DNA of 64,000 nucleotides from Arthrobacter pullicola (GTDB taxonomy: Bacteria > Actinomycetota > Actinomycetes > Actinomycetales > Micrococcaceae). Numbering within the stretch: position 1 is the stretch's first letter; each line of letters begins with the position of its first letter. The position numbers and the translations under genes were made by a program. Of this stretch, positions 33,878 to 42,074 are shown piece by piece. The notes beneath the pieces were generated by a model. It searched no databases and was not told the DNA's origin. It worked only from the letters and a program-made list of their open reading frames with translations. The stretch spans positions 22,734 to 86,733 of the forward strand of contig NZ_JACSQC010000010.1 in the NCBI RefSeq assembly GCF_014836875.1. The letters run 5' to 3'.

Positions 33878-34387
33878 ATGACCACCCCATCAGAAGGCCG
33901 CCGGATCACCGTCCGGATGTTTCCGGACTACGCCGGGACCGTGCTGTGGCTCGGTGAACCGGTGGGCTATGAGCGCACGGGACTGACACCGGAACTCATC
34001 CGCGCTCTCCAGTCCTGGGAAGAGTCCTACTACGAATCCCTGGCCCCCGGCCTCGACTGGATGTCTGTGGACGCTGCCCACCGGTTTACGGCCGAGGGCA
34101 ACCGGCTGGCGGGGCTCGTGGCGGACGAGCTCGGCGAAAGGTACGACGTCGCGTTCACCTCCTACGAAGACGGCGCGCCGGCCGGGATCTTCCACTCGCC
34201 CGGCCCAGCTGGCAACGCGAAGGCAGCCGCAGCGTTCGACGCCTTGTCCGCCGCACTTCACGCGAAACTGAATGATGAGGATCGCGGCCAGGACCCGGCG
34301 CGGCAAGGGGAGGCTACGGGGTGGTATGCGTGGTCTCCGCTGTCAGACACCTCGTTCGGTCCCCGGCCGCAGGAGGACGGCCAGTAG
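33878..34387 (+). CDS. Hypothetical cytoplasmic protein
   Basis: Protein of 169 residues, acidic, without signal peptide or membrane helices. The readable parts are VRMFPDYAGTVLWLGEPVGYERTG, LIRALQSWEESYYESLAPGLDW and LVADELGERYDVAFTSYE. It resembles short uncharacterised actinobacterial proteins, but I cannot name a family. No strong ribosome site precedes the ATG. Confidence 0.55.
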   Translation: MTTPSEGRRITVRMFPDYAGTVLWLGEPVGYERTGLTPELIRALQSWEESYYESLAPGLDWMSVDAAHRFTAEGNRLAGLVADELGERYDVAFTSYEDGAPAGIFHSPGPAGNAKAAAAFDALSAALHAKLNDEDRGQDPARQGEATGWYAWSPLSDTSFGPRPQEDGQ

Positions 34388-34423
34388 CCGGAAGCCGGAG
34401 TTCGCCGGTTCAAGCAGTGGGAT

Positions 34424-34696
34424 TCAGCCAGATTCCCTGGCCATCACCGGCTCTTCGCTTACTTCGGCGGAACGGATCACCAGGGATGCGGTGATCAGCG
34501 CGGCGGAAACCAGCACACACGGCACCAGCAGGACCAGGTAGACCAGTGACACGAGCACGGCCGCCGGTGCTGTTGCCCAGACCTCGGGAAGCAGCAGGAA
34601 GTTGCTGCTGTCCCCAACGCCGAAGTTCCGGTTAATGAAGGGTCCCAAAGCGATCAGGACGACGGCGGCAAGACCCAGCCGCGTCCCAAACCTCAT
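34424..34696 (-). CDS. Small membrane protein
   Basis: Hypothetical protein of 90 residues with two hydrophobic helices (TRLGLAAVVLIALGPFI and AAVLVSLVYLVLLVPCVLVSAALITASLV). The start at Met 34696 gives a short basic N-terminus; two upstream in-frame Mets (34726, 34756) are alternatives. It is convergent with the preceding gene. The 260 bp upstream to the amidotransferase gene holds no supported gene. Confidence 0.5.
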   Translation of the reverse strand: MRFGTRLGLAAVVLIALGPFINRNFGVGDSSNFLLLPEVWATAPAAVLVSLVYLVLLVPCVLVSAALITASLVIRSAEVSEEPVMARESG

Positions 34697-34956
34697 GGAT
34701 GATCTGGCTAAAGCCGGCCCGGACATCGCGCTCCCAAGGGTTGGACGGAGAAGCATTCCTGAACTGCGTGGCCCTGAGTATGGTCTAAACCCGCAGCGGT
34801 ATCAAGGCTCCGCGATCCGCCGATTAGCCGGCTGCTATGGAACTACACCTCGCTTTGTGCTCCACTATCTTCACGGCCCGAGCGATGTGATGATCGTGAA
34901 GCCCACCCCCTCGGACCGCCGGTTTGGAACTCCGGCCCGATCCGAAGGAGACGACA

Positions 34957-35802
34957 ATGTGTCGGTGGCTAGCATATTCCGGTTCCCCCGTCCGCTTGGA
35001 TGACCTGCTCTACAAGCCCACCAATTCCCTCGTGATGCAGAGCAAACACTCGAAACTGGGTGCCGAGACCACTAACGGGGACGGGTTCGGCGTCGGCTGG
35101 TACGGCACTGGACCAACGCCCGGGCTCTTCCGCAGCACCGAGCCCGCCTGGCACGACCGCAACCTGCGGGAGCTCGCGGCCCAGGCCTCCGCGGGCCGGG
35201 TCTTCGCGCACATCCGCGCCACCACCGGCACCGCCATCCAGCAGACCAACTGCCATCCGTTCCGCTACGGCCAGTGGCTCTGGATGCATAACGGGGTGCT
35301 CGGAGACTTTCTCAAAGTGAAGCGGGATTTGGCCCTGGCGGTCGACCCCAGCCTCTATCCCCTCATCGAAGGTTCAACGGACTCCGAGATGTTCTTCTAT
35401 CTCGCGCTGACCTTCGGGCTGGAGGAGGATCCCCGCGCAGCGGTCGCGGAGGCCGTGGCCTACATCGAGGACACCGGGCTGCGGCACGGCGTCCAACATC
35501 CCGTGCAGATGACGGTTGCAACCACCGACGGCGACACGACCTGGGCCTTCCGCTACTCCAGCAAGGGAAACGCCCGATCGCTCTTCATCAGCAGCGACGT
35601 TGCGACCCTTCAGGCCCAGTACCCGGACCATGAACTGCTCAGCGGACTCTCGGAGGACGCGCGGCTGGTGGTCTCCGAGCCGCTGGGAGATCTCTATGGT
35701 GCGTGGCAGGAAGTGCCGGAAGCGACGTGCGTTGTTGTGCACGGCGGTGAGCAGGCGCTGTACCCGTTTGTGCCCGCGTCTCCGCTCCCCGAAGCAGTCT
35801 GA
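34957..35802 (+). CDS. Class II glutamine amidotransferase, EgtC/YafJ type
   Basis: Ntn-type amidotransferase of 281 residues. The ATG at 34957 has a GAAGGAG ribosome site and puts the catalytic cysteine at position 2 (MCRWLAYSG), which must be exposed by Met removal. Other family parts are GDGFGVGWYG, FAHIRATTGTAIQQTNCHPF (oxyanion and substrate-binding residues) and WMHNGVLGDF. In actinobacteria this family contains EgtC of ergothioneine synthesis, but no egtA, B, D or E is near, so a separate amidohydrolase role is as likely. Confidence 0.87.
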   Translation: MCRWLAYSGSPVRLDDLLYKPTNSLVMQSKHSKLGAETTNGDGFGVGWYGTGPTPGLFRSTEPAWHDRNLRELAAQASAGRVFAHIRATTGTAIQQTNCHPFRYGQWLWMHNGVLGDFLKVKRDLALAVDPSLYPLIEGSTDSEMFFYLALTFGLEEDPRAAVAEAVAYIEDTGLRHGVQHPVQMTVATTDGDTTWAFRYSSKGNARSLFISSDVATLQAQYPDHELLSGLSEDARLVVSEPLGDLYGAWQEVPEATCVVVHGGEQALYPFVPASPLPEAV

Positions 35803-35833
35803 GCCGGCGGCGCGCAGTGATGGAAGCGCCCAG

Positions 35834-36628
35834 CTACTCCGTCAGGTGAATCCCCAGATCAGTCCGGCCGGGCAGGATGTCCGCGCGCAGGGCGCGGGTG
35901 CCGCGGTAGTCGCCGTCGCGCAGGCTGCGGAAACGCCGGGGTGTCTCCGATTCCAGTGTATCCAGCCGCTCCCGCAGCCGTTTGATCTCCTGCTCAGCCC
36001 GGGCTGGGTCCAGAGTGTCGGCGTCGTACACCACGTGCAGAGCCAGGGTCTCGATGCCCGTGTACCAGAGCACCCCGTGGGTGATTGGGAAGAGCAGGGT
36101 GTCGAGGTCCCCGCTGATGCCCCGCGGGCCGATCGAACGTTCGTCTTCCCCGGCGGTGACGATGATGAGCGCGCGGCGCCCGGCCAGCCCGCCGTCGCCG
36201 TAGCGCCGCGGGATATCCAGCTCCGGGTCCAGGTCGCCGTAGGCGAACCGGTCGGTGAGTACGCGGTCGAACCAGCCCTTCAGGATCGCCGGGGGACCGT
36301 ACCACCAGAGCGGAAACTGCAGGATCAGCAGCTCGGCCGCCGCGAGTTTGGCTTGCTCGGCCTGCACCTCGGGCGGCAGCTGGCCGGCGGCATAGGATTC
36401 CCCGGCCTGCTGGGCGAGATTTCCGGGCACACCGGCCAGCTCGCCGAGGTCGCTGTCACCCAGGACAGGGTTGAAGTCCTGGGCATACAGGTCGGACGTC
36501 GCCATGCCGTAGCGGGTGGACAGCGCCTCAACGCCCTCACGGAAAAGCCGCCCGTTGAGGGACTCGGCACGGGGATGAGCGGTAACCCAGAGGGCGCGGC
36601 CCGGCGTCGGCGGATGCGAAATCGGCAT
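35834..36628 (-). CDS. NAD(P)H-dependent FMN/quinone oxidoreductase (flavodoxin-like fold)
   Basis: Protein of 264 residues of the NQO1/MdaB flavodoxin_2 family: [25 protein letters not shown] at the phosphate-binding loop, [27 protein letters not shown] and the [12 protein letters not shown] strand with [13 protein letters not shown]. It would reduce quinones or other electrophiles with two electrons. The start at 36628 has a perfect AGGAGG. The C-terminal ~50 residues form a charged helix. Monocistronic, convergent with the amidotransferase gene. Confidence 0.87.
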   Translation of the reverse strand: [264 protein letters not shown]

Positions 36629-36662
36629 GTCAATCCTCCTGGGTGGAGCCGTTGCCGCCGGG

Positions 36663-37145
36663 TCAGGCAGCGGCCCCGTAGGGCGCGCACCGCTCCTCAA
36701 GTTCCGTGACAGCGGCGGTCCAGGTGTCGGTGTTGAAGGTCCAGGCCCGGCCGGGCTTTTCGGCCTGCATAATGACGTTTCCAGTGGCGGAAGACAGCTC
36801 TCGCAGCAGCGGGCCAAGGTCTGCAGGGGCATCCTTGGCGATGGCAAGGACTTCCTCGTGGAGCGGGCGCGCGTCCTCCGCGCTCATCTCGACGCCGCTT
36901 GTTCCGTCGCCGATCCGGAGCACGGACATCACCTGGTGGAGGGGTCCCTGGCCGTCCGTGCCAAGGAGTTTGAGGCAGGCCTGCTCTTCGGTATCTTCGA
37001 CCGCGGCTTCGGTTGAAGGCTCGGCAGGGACCGAGCTGGGAGGCGGCGACGGCTGAGCTTCCGCCTCCGCGTTGGCTGCGCTGCAGCCGGTCACGAGCAG
37101 CAAAGCTAAGACAGTAAGGACAGGAATAGCAGCTGTTTTTCTCAT
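36663..37145 (-). CDS. Secreted lipoprotein, paralogue of the 43.6-kb lipoprotein
   Basis: Lipoprotein of 160 residues: signal [21 protein letters not shown] with lipobox VTGC, a Pro/Ser/Glu-rich spacer, then a helical domain with two cysteines (EEQACLKLLG and EERCAPYG) likely to form a disulfide. The domain reads ACLKLLGTDGQGPLHQVMSV..RIGDGT and has a clear relative at 43609-44382, including the leader region before the gene. No family name known. The gene probably has its own promoter (TAAGGT -10-like on the minus strand near 37180). Confidence 0.7.
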   Translation of the reverse strand: MRKTAAIPVLTVLALLLVTGCSAANAEAEAQPSPPPSSVPAEPSTEAAVEDTEEQACLKLLGTDGQGPLHQVMSVLRIGDGTSGVEMSAEDARPLHEEVLAIAKDAPADLGPLLRELSSATGNVIMQAEKPGRAWTFNTDTWTAAVTELEERCAPYGAAA

Positions 37146-37353
37146 GGTTCCCCCGGGAATCGTCGGCAGTCGTCGCACCTTAGCACGCGGGTGCCCGGCA
37201 GGGTCTTCCGGAATAACAATGGCGTGTAGAGGCCCGAGACGGATATGCCGGCTGGCCTCGATAAACACTCTCAAAAGACGCGGCGAAATGGCACGGGGGA
37301 TAAGCGGTAACCGTCGTACGATACGGGAACATAAAACCAGCGAATGAGGCCCA

Positions 37354-38106
37354 ATGCCCTGTGAAGGCTGCACCACCGCTCCAAAACTCGATTTCGAATT
37401 CAGCATGGCGTTCCAGCCGATATACGACGCCGGTGCCCGCCGGGTCTGGGGTTATGAGGCGCTGGTTCGCGGCGTGGCCGGCGAGGGAGCCTATGAGGTC
37501 CTGGCAAAGGTTTCACCGGAACAGCGGTACCGGTTCGACCAGGACTGCCGGGTCAAGGCCATCGAACTGGCCTCGCGGCTTTTCCCCGCGGGGGAGGAAC
37601 TGATGCTCTCGATCAACTTCATGCCGAAAGCTGTGTACGAACCTGCTGCCTGCCTCCGCGCGACCCTGCAGGCGGCCCGGCAATTCAGTTTTCCAATGTC
37701 CTCCATCATGTTCGAATTTACCGAGAATGAGGAGGTTGCGGATCCCGCGCATCTCACGAACATCATCACGGAATACCGCAAACACGGTTTCACCACGGCA
37801 CTTGATGACTTTGGCGCCGGGCACGCGGGGCTGGGCCTGCTGGCCGACTTCCAGCCGGACCTGATCAAAATCGATATGAAACTCATCCGCGGTATCGACA
37901 CCAGTCCGGCCCGCCGGGCCGTCGTGGCGGGAATTGTCGCCATCGCGAAGGAACTCGGCATCACCCTGCTGGCAGAGGGCATCGAGACCGAAGCGGAATT
38001 CCGGGTCCTTGAGGCAGCAGGCATCCGCCTGTTCCAGGGCTACTGGTTCGCGAAACCAGCCTTCGAGGAGCTCCCACCGGTGCGTGCTGCGCAACTGGCT
38101 GGCTGA
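37354..38106 (+). CDS. EAL-domain protein (c-di-GMP phosphodiesterase type)
   Basis: Stand-alone EAL domain of 250 residues. The metal and substrate residues look complete: E35-A-L in GYEALVRG, N in LSINFMP, E in FEFTENEEV, the DDFGAGHAGL loop, K in LIKIDMKLIRGI, and the Glu in LLAEGIE. It lacks GGDEF, PAS or membrane parts. The N-terminus has a CEGC motif as in BLUF-EAL (YcgF/BlrP1-type) proteins, but no BLUF domain. It would hydrolyse c-di-GMP to pGpG or act as a c-di-GMP receptor. Monocistronic, with a hairpin downstream. Confidence 0.88.
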   Translation: MPCEGCTTAPKLDFEFSMAFQPIYDAGARRVWGYEALVRGVAGEGAYEVLAKVSPEQRYRFDQDCRVKAIELASRLFPAGEELMLSINFMPKAVYEPAACLRATLQAARQFSFPMSSIMFEFTENEEVADPAHLTNIITEYRKHGFTTALDDFGAGHAGLGLLADFQPDLIKIDMKLIRGIDTSPARRAVVAGIVAIAKELGITLLAEGIETEAEFRVLEAAGIRLFQGYWFAKPAFEELPPVRAAQLAG

Positions 38107-38118
38107 GGGCGGGCACAG

Positions 38119-38163
38119 AACGACGGCGGGGCGCCCCGGGGAGGGAAGCGCACCGCCGTCGTT
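38119..38163. terminator. Bidirectional hairpin terminator
   Basis: Perfect 11-bp arms AACGACGGCGG (38119-38129) and CCGCCGTCGTT (38153-38163) lie between the convergent EAL and SDR genes and could end both transcripts. Confidence 0.7.
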
Positions 38164-38192
38164 ATCTGCCTGCAAGAACGCAGAGGTGCTGT

Positions 38193-38981
38193 TTAGGAGA
38201 AGTTGATGCCGCCGTCGATCAGCACCGTCTGGCCGGTCATATGGTCCGAATCCGGTCCGGAGAGGAAGGACACCAGTTTGGCGACGTCCTCCGGCTCTGA
38301 CACCCTGCCCGCCAGGATGTTGTCCACCTGGGCCTGCAGGGCGCTGCCGCGCGGGGTGCCATCCCGTTCCGTGAGCCGCTCATCGATCAGGTCCCACATG
38401 GCGGTGCCCACAACGCCGGGAGCGTAGGCGTTAACCGTGATGTTGTACTTGGCGAACTCCATTGCCGCCGCCTGGGTCAGGCCGCGGACGGCCCACTTGG
38501 TGGCCGAGTAGGACGCCAGCACCGGGAACGGCCGGAACGCCACGATCGACGCGGCGGCAATGATCTTCCCGCCGGTGCCCTGGGCAATGAACTGCCGCGC
38601 AGCCGCCTGGTAGCAGTAGTAGACACCCTTGATATTCACGTCCAGCATCCGGTCCAGGGCGTCCGGCTTTACATCCAGGATCTCGTCCACCTGTGCGATG
38701 CCGGCGTTGGCGATCAGGACGCTCAGGTTCCCCAGCGCGTTGGTGCCCTCGGCGACCATCCGGGTTACGTCGTCGGGATCTGCCACGTCCCCGGTGACCC
38801 CGACGGCGCGGCGGCCGCGGGACTCGACGGCGGCAACGACGTCGTCAATGTTCGATTTAGCGCCCGGAACGTCGGCGACGATGATGTCCAGGCCGTCGTC
38901 GGCGAGCCGTTCCGCGATGGCCCGGCCGATGCCGCGGCCTGCTCCGGTGATCAGGGCAACGCGGTTTTCATTTTCTGACAT
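38193..38981 (-). CDS. SDR oxidoreductase, acetoin/diacetyl reductase type
   Basis: Classical SDR of 262 residues: ITGAGRGIGRAIAERL nucleotide motif, ANAGIAQ, catalytic Ser in IIAAASIVAF and Y-S-A-T-K. The NADH-type Asp in VADVPG and overall pattern fit the BudC-like acetoin (diacetyl) reductase/2,3-butanediol dehydrogenase group. It is the last of four genes (amidohydrolase, DUF59, alcohol dehydrogenase, SDR) on the minus strand that face an AcoR-type activator. A ketone/secondary-alcohol substrate is therefore likely. Confidence 0.82.
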   Translation of the reverse strand: MSENENRVALITGAGRGIGRAIAERLADDGLDIIVADVPGAKSNIDDVVAAVESRGRRAVGVTGDVADPDDVTRMVAEGTNALGNLSVLIANAGIAQVDEILDVKPDALDRMLDVNIKGVYYCYQAAARQFIAQGTGGKIIAAASIVAFRPFPVLASYSATKWAVRGLTQAAAMEFAKYNITVNAYAPGVVGTAMWDLIDERLTERDGTPRGSALQAQVDNILAGRVSEPEDVAKLVSFLSGPDSDHMTGQTVLIDGGINFS

Positions 38982-39022
38982 GGGATTCTCCTCTTACTGG
39001 ATGGGTTTCGGTGGAACGCGGG

Positions 39023-40057
39023 TCAGGGGATGAGGATGGCGCGGCCGCGGACCTTCCCGGCGTCGAGGTCGCTGATGGCCTGCTGGAAGTTCTCCAGCGG
39101 ATACTTCTGTGTGTGCAGGGTGACGGCGCCGCGGGCGGTGAGCGCCATGAGGTCCTGCAGATCGTTGTAACTGCCCACCAGGTTGCCGATGATGTTGATT
39201 TCGGCGGAGACCAGGTCGATGGTCGGCACGTTGATGTTCTCGCCGTAGCCGACCACGTAATAGTCACCGCCCTGCCGGGTCATGGCGATGCCCTCCGACG
39301 TCGCCCCGCCTTCGCCGACGAAGTCGATGACGGCTTCGGCGCCGTTACCCCCGGTGAGGTCCAGGACCTGCTGGACCTGGCTGCCGTCGGCGGGGACACC
39401 GATGTCCGCGCCGATGGTTTTCGCCAGCTCCAGCGCCTCCGGATTCCGGTCGACGACGACGATCCGGGCCGGCGTGAGTGCCTTGAGCACCTGGATGCCG
39501 ATGTGCCCCAGCCCGCCGGCGCCGATCACCACGCACGTGTCCCGCGGGGTCAGCCGCCGGGCTGCCTTTGCGGCGGCGTGGTAAGCGGTGAGGCCCGCGT
39601 CGGCCAGGGCAGCGACGTCGGCCGGTTCCAGCGAATCGTCGATCTTCACCACGGAACGGGCCGAGGTGAGCAGGTAGTCGGCGTAGCCGCCGTTGGTGTC
39701 GATGCCCGGGAACTTGTTGTTCTCGCAGTGCACGTCGTCCCCGGAGCGGCAGGCGCGGCAGAGCCCACAGGTCACCAGCGGATGCAGGATGACTTTGTCG
39801 CCCACCCGCACATGGGTGACCGCGCTGCCGACGGCGTGGACCCATCCGGCGTTCTCATGGCCGATCGTGTAGGGCAGTTTCACCTGCGATTTTTCCGCCC
39901 ACTGCCCCTCGAGGATGTGCAGATCGGTGCGGCAGACACCGGCCCCGCCGATCCGGACAATGACGTCCAGCGGACCGGTGATTTCCGGCATGGGAACTTC
40001 TGCCATTTTCAGGCCCTGGTCGTAGCCGACAACCTGGACAGCTCGCATGGTGTTCAC
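39023..40057 (-). CDS. Zinc-dependent alcohol dehydrogenase
   Basis: Medium-chain dehydrogenase of 344 residues. The catalytic zinc site is C-R-T-D (GAGVCRTDLH) and GHE (IGHENAGWV). The structural zinc cysteines are in CGLCRACRSGDDVHCEN, and the NAD motif is VIGAGGLGHIGIQVL with an acidic residue (VVDRNP) indicating NAD. Its start overlaps the DUF59 stop by 4 bp. In propane-monooxygenase (prm/mim) clusters a similar enzyme oxidises 2-propanol or other secondary alcohols; by context that is the likely role here. Confidence 0.88.
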   Translation of the reverse strand: MNTMRAVQVVGYDQGLKMAEVPMPEITGPLDVIVRIGGAGVCRTDLHILEGQWAEKSQVKLPYTIGHENAGWVHAVGSAVTHVRVGDKVILHPLVTCGLCRACRSGDDVHCENNKFPGIDTNGGYADYLLTSARSVVKIDDSLEPADVAALADAGLTAYHAAAKAARRLTPRDTCVVIGAGGLGHIGIQVLKALTPARIVVVDRNPEALELAKTIGADIGVPADGSQVQQVLDLTGGNGAEAVIDFVGEGGATSEGIAMTRQGGDYYVVGYGENINVPTIDLVSAEINIIGNLVGSYNDLQDLMALTARGAVTLHTQKYPLENFQQAISDLDAGKVRGRAILIP

Positions 40058-40869
40058 GCGTTCTCCTTAACAGTGATGGGAAGCAGGGTGTGCCGGTCGC
40101 CGGGTTCGGCACCTTCCGGGCGTTCGTTCTGGTCCGCCCCGGAACCGGCATAGCGGGTGCGCAGCAGGCCCCGGCAGAAGTGCGCGTTGCCGTCGATCGA
40201 GATGCGGGTGGACCGCGCCCGGCGCAGCGCCATCGGCACCTCGTCGGGTGGGTAGGGGAGCCCGCGGTGGTCAACGAGTACCCGGGCTCCCGGTTCCAGC
40301 GGCAGTCCGAGCGCTTCGCGCCGGCGGAGCAGTGCTGCCTTGGTGTGCCCCGGCGGGAGGTCCGCAAGCCGGATGCGTCCGACGTCGGCCTCCGCCAGCC
40401 CCCGGTCTGCCCGCAGCAGCTCGGTAAGGCTGCGTTCCATGGCGGCCGTGTGCGCCTTCCGGCGGAACGTCCACCGCAGCTCATCGAGGCTGTCCTCCGC
40501 CTCGTGTCCGAAGGTGCCCCGGTAACCGGCGTCCGCGGCGAGCCCGGCGTTGATCAGCCCGGAATCGTGGTGGTCATCGAGCTCGACGACCACAACCGCC
40601 ACCCCTTCCAGTGCCGCGACGGCGTCCTTGCTGTCCGACGCCATGAGGTACGCAAAGTTCGGTGAGCAGAACGACGTCGGCAGGCGCAGGTGCACCGTTA
40701 CTGCCGCTCCCGCAGTGCCGGGGGAAACGTCAATGGACCGGACAAAACCCAAATCGGTGATGGGTTCATCGAGTTCGGGATCCTGGACCGCGCTCAGTGC
40801 CAGCCGGATATCCTCTGCGGCGAGGAGGCTGGCGCGGGGTGCGGGCCGGGTCTGGACGTCCGTCATCAC
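40054..40869 (-). CDS. DUF59/MIP18-type iron-sulfur or metal-cofactor protein
   Basis: Protein of 271 residues. Residues 25-100 are a DUF59 domain with the DPE motif (VQDPELDEPITDLGFV) and the cysteine in LRLPTSFCSPNFAYLMASD, the position used for Fe-S transfer in PaaD/SufT-like proteins. The C-terminal half is helical and not assigned. Proteins of this kind accompany binuclear-iron monooxygenase operons, where a role in maturation of the enzyme is suspected. Start GTG 40869, or ATG one codon later; it overlaps both neighbours by about 4 bp. Confidence 0.78.
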   Translation of the reverse strand: MMTDVQTRPAPRASLLAAEDIRLALSAVQDPELDEPITDLGFVRSIDVSPGTAGAAVTVHLRLPTSFCSPNFAYLMASDSKDAVAALEGVAVVVVELDDHHDSGLINAGLAADAGYRGTFGHEAEDSLDELRWTFRRKAHTAAMERSLTELLRADRGLAEADVGRIRLADLPPGHTKAALLRRREALGLPLEPGARVLVDHRGLPYPPDEVPMALRRARSTRISIDGNAHFCRGLLRTRYAGSGADQNERPEGAEPGDRHTLLPITVKENA

Positions 40870-41909
40870 ACGGCCCCCAGGTCTGCCCGTTCCGGCTGCC
40901 GCGGTCCAGTTTCCGTTTCCGGTGCGTCGGGGATCCGCAGTGCCTCCGGCACCGGAATGTCATACATCTTCGCCGCGTTCAGGCCGAGGATCTTTTTCTT
41001 CTGCTCGATGGTCAGCGGCGCGTACTCGGTCATGTCTTCGGGGATCTGGAAATCGACGAAGGACTCGATCAGCCAGCGCGGGGTCCAGAGCGCATAGTCG
41101 CTGGAGAACTGGATGCGGTCCTCGCCGATCCAGTAGATGAGTTCCCCGATGATCTGCGCGAAGTAGCGCGGGCGGGTGTGCATAAACGGCATGGCGACGG
41201 CGAGCCCGCCGTGGACGTTGGGTTCCTGCGTGGCGATCCAGCAGAAGTCCTCCAGCCGGGGCAGTCCCACATGCTCGACGACGAAGTTCAGGTCCGTGAA
41301 GTCCGTTGCGGCGTGGTCGACGTCGGAAACGTCGAACGCGTCCCGGTCCAGCGGGCGGATGGTGGGGCCCTTGTGGACGTGGATGTTCTTCACCCCGAGC
41401 TTCCGGCATTCCTCGAAGTACTTGTAGGTCCACGGATCGTTGAGCTTGTAGCCGCGGGAATCGCCGTGCCACTCAGCCGTGTAGAGCTTGACCCCCGTGA
41501 ATCCCATCCGTTCGTGGTCGGCGCGCAGCTGGTCCAGCCCTGCCTCACCGTTGCGCGGGTCGAAGCAGTGGTTGTAGGTCAGGCGGTCCGGATTGGCGGC
41601 GGCGAGGCTGTAGGCCTCTTCGGTCTGGCCGAATCCGTTTTTGTAGAACTCGCCGAGGTAGGCCGGCTGGAAGATCGCGTGATCCACATAGCCGTCCTCG
41701 AAGATGTCCTTCATCAGCCGCTGGCTTCCCTGGTAGAGGTACTCCTCGTAGGGCCACAGTTCTTCGGCCGGTGAGAGGTTGCGGTGGTAGTCGTAAAAGC
41801 AGTCGATGAACTGCTTGCCGTGGATATTGAGCTGGTTTTCAGGCCGTGCATCCCAGAGGGCGATGTGAGCGTCAACGATGAAATAGTTCTCGCCGTTTTT
41901 TGTGTACAT
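40866..41909 (-). CDS. Amidohydrolase-family protein (mim/prm cluster type)
   Basis: TIM-barrel amidohydrolase_2-type protein of 347 residues, first gene of the coupled operon. Motifs: FIVDAHIALWD at the N-terminus, FQPAYLGEFYKNGFG, FTGVKLYTAEW, IHVHKGPT, FVVEHVGLPRLEDF and FSSDYALW with the final Asp. The usual HxH of the first strand is H-I-A, so the second ligand is missing, which questions ordinary two-metal hydrolysis. Close relatives sit in propane/acetone monooxygenase operons with unknown function. The ATG at 41909 has GGAG upstream. The intergenic palindrome suggests activation by the divergent AcoR-like regulator. Confidence 0.83.
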   Translation of the reverse strand: MYTKNGENYFIVDAHIALWDARPENQLNIHGKQFIDCFYDYHRNLSPAEELWPYEEYLYQGSQRLMKDIFEDGYVDHAIFQPAYLGEFYKNGFGQTEEAYSLAAANPDRLTYNHCFDPRNGEAGLDQLRADHERMGFTGVKLYTAEWHGDSRGYKLNDPWTYKYFEECRKLGVKNIHVHKGPTIRPLDRDAFDVSDVDHAATDFTDLNFVVEHVGLPRLEDFCWIATQEPNVHGGLAVAMPFMHTRPRYFAQIIGELIYWIGEDRIQFSSDYALWTPRWLIESFVDFQIPEDMTEYAPLTIEQKKKILGLNAAKMYDIPVPEALRIPDAPETETGPRQPERADLGAV

Positions 41910-41990
41910 GTCAGATCTCCGTCTCTTCACGACTGCCATAGTCGCGATGCGGACGACGGTACGAGTTATTTCGCCGTTCCGGGTGTGACC

Positions 41991-42011
41991 GCCGTCTCAA
42001 TTTGAGACGGC
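41991..42011. promoter_or_regulatory. Palindromic operator for AcoR-type activator
   Basis: Perfect inverted repeat GCCGTCTCA-ATT-TGAGACGGC between the divergent amidohydrolase and regulator genes, 82 bp before the operon start. A further half site GTCTCA occurs near 42040. TGTCTCA/TGAGACA-like repeats are plausible for Fis-type HTH activators; the protein-DNA pairing is inferred from position. Confidence 0.65.
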
Positions 42012-42074
42012 ATGCCTGATATGCAGGGGCTCGTCCGGGTTAGTCTCAGGGGACGATGCTCAAGGAGGGCGGCG

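Noticed and set aside
34957..35802. Naming the amidotransferase egtC
   Set aside because: No other ergothioneine gene is nearby and the family has several roles, so a gene symbol was withheld.
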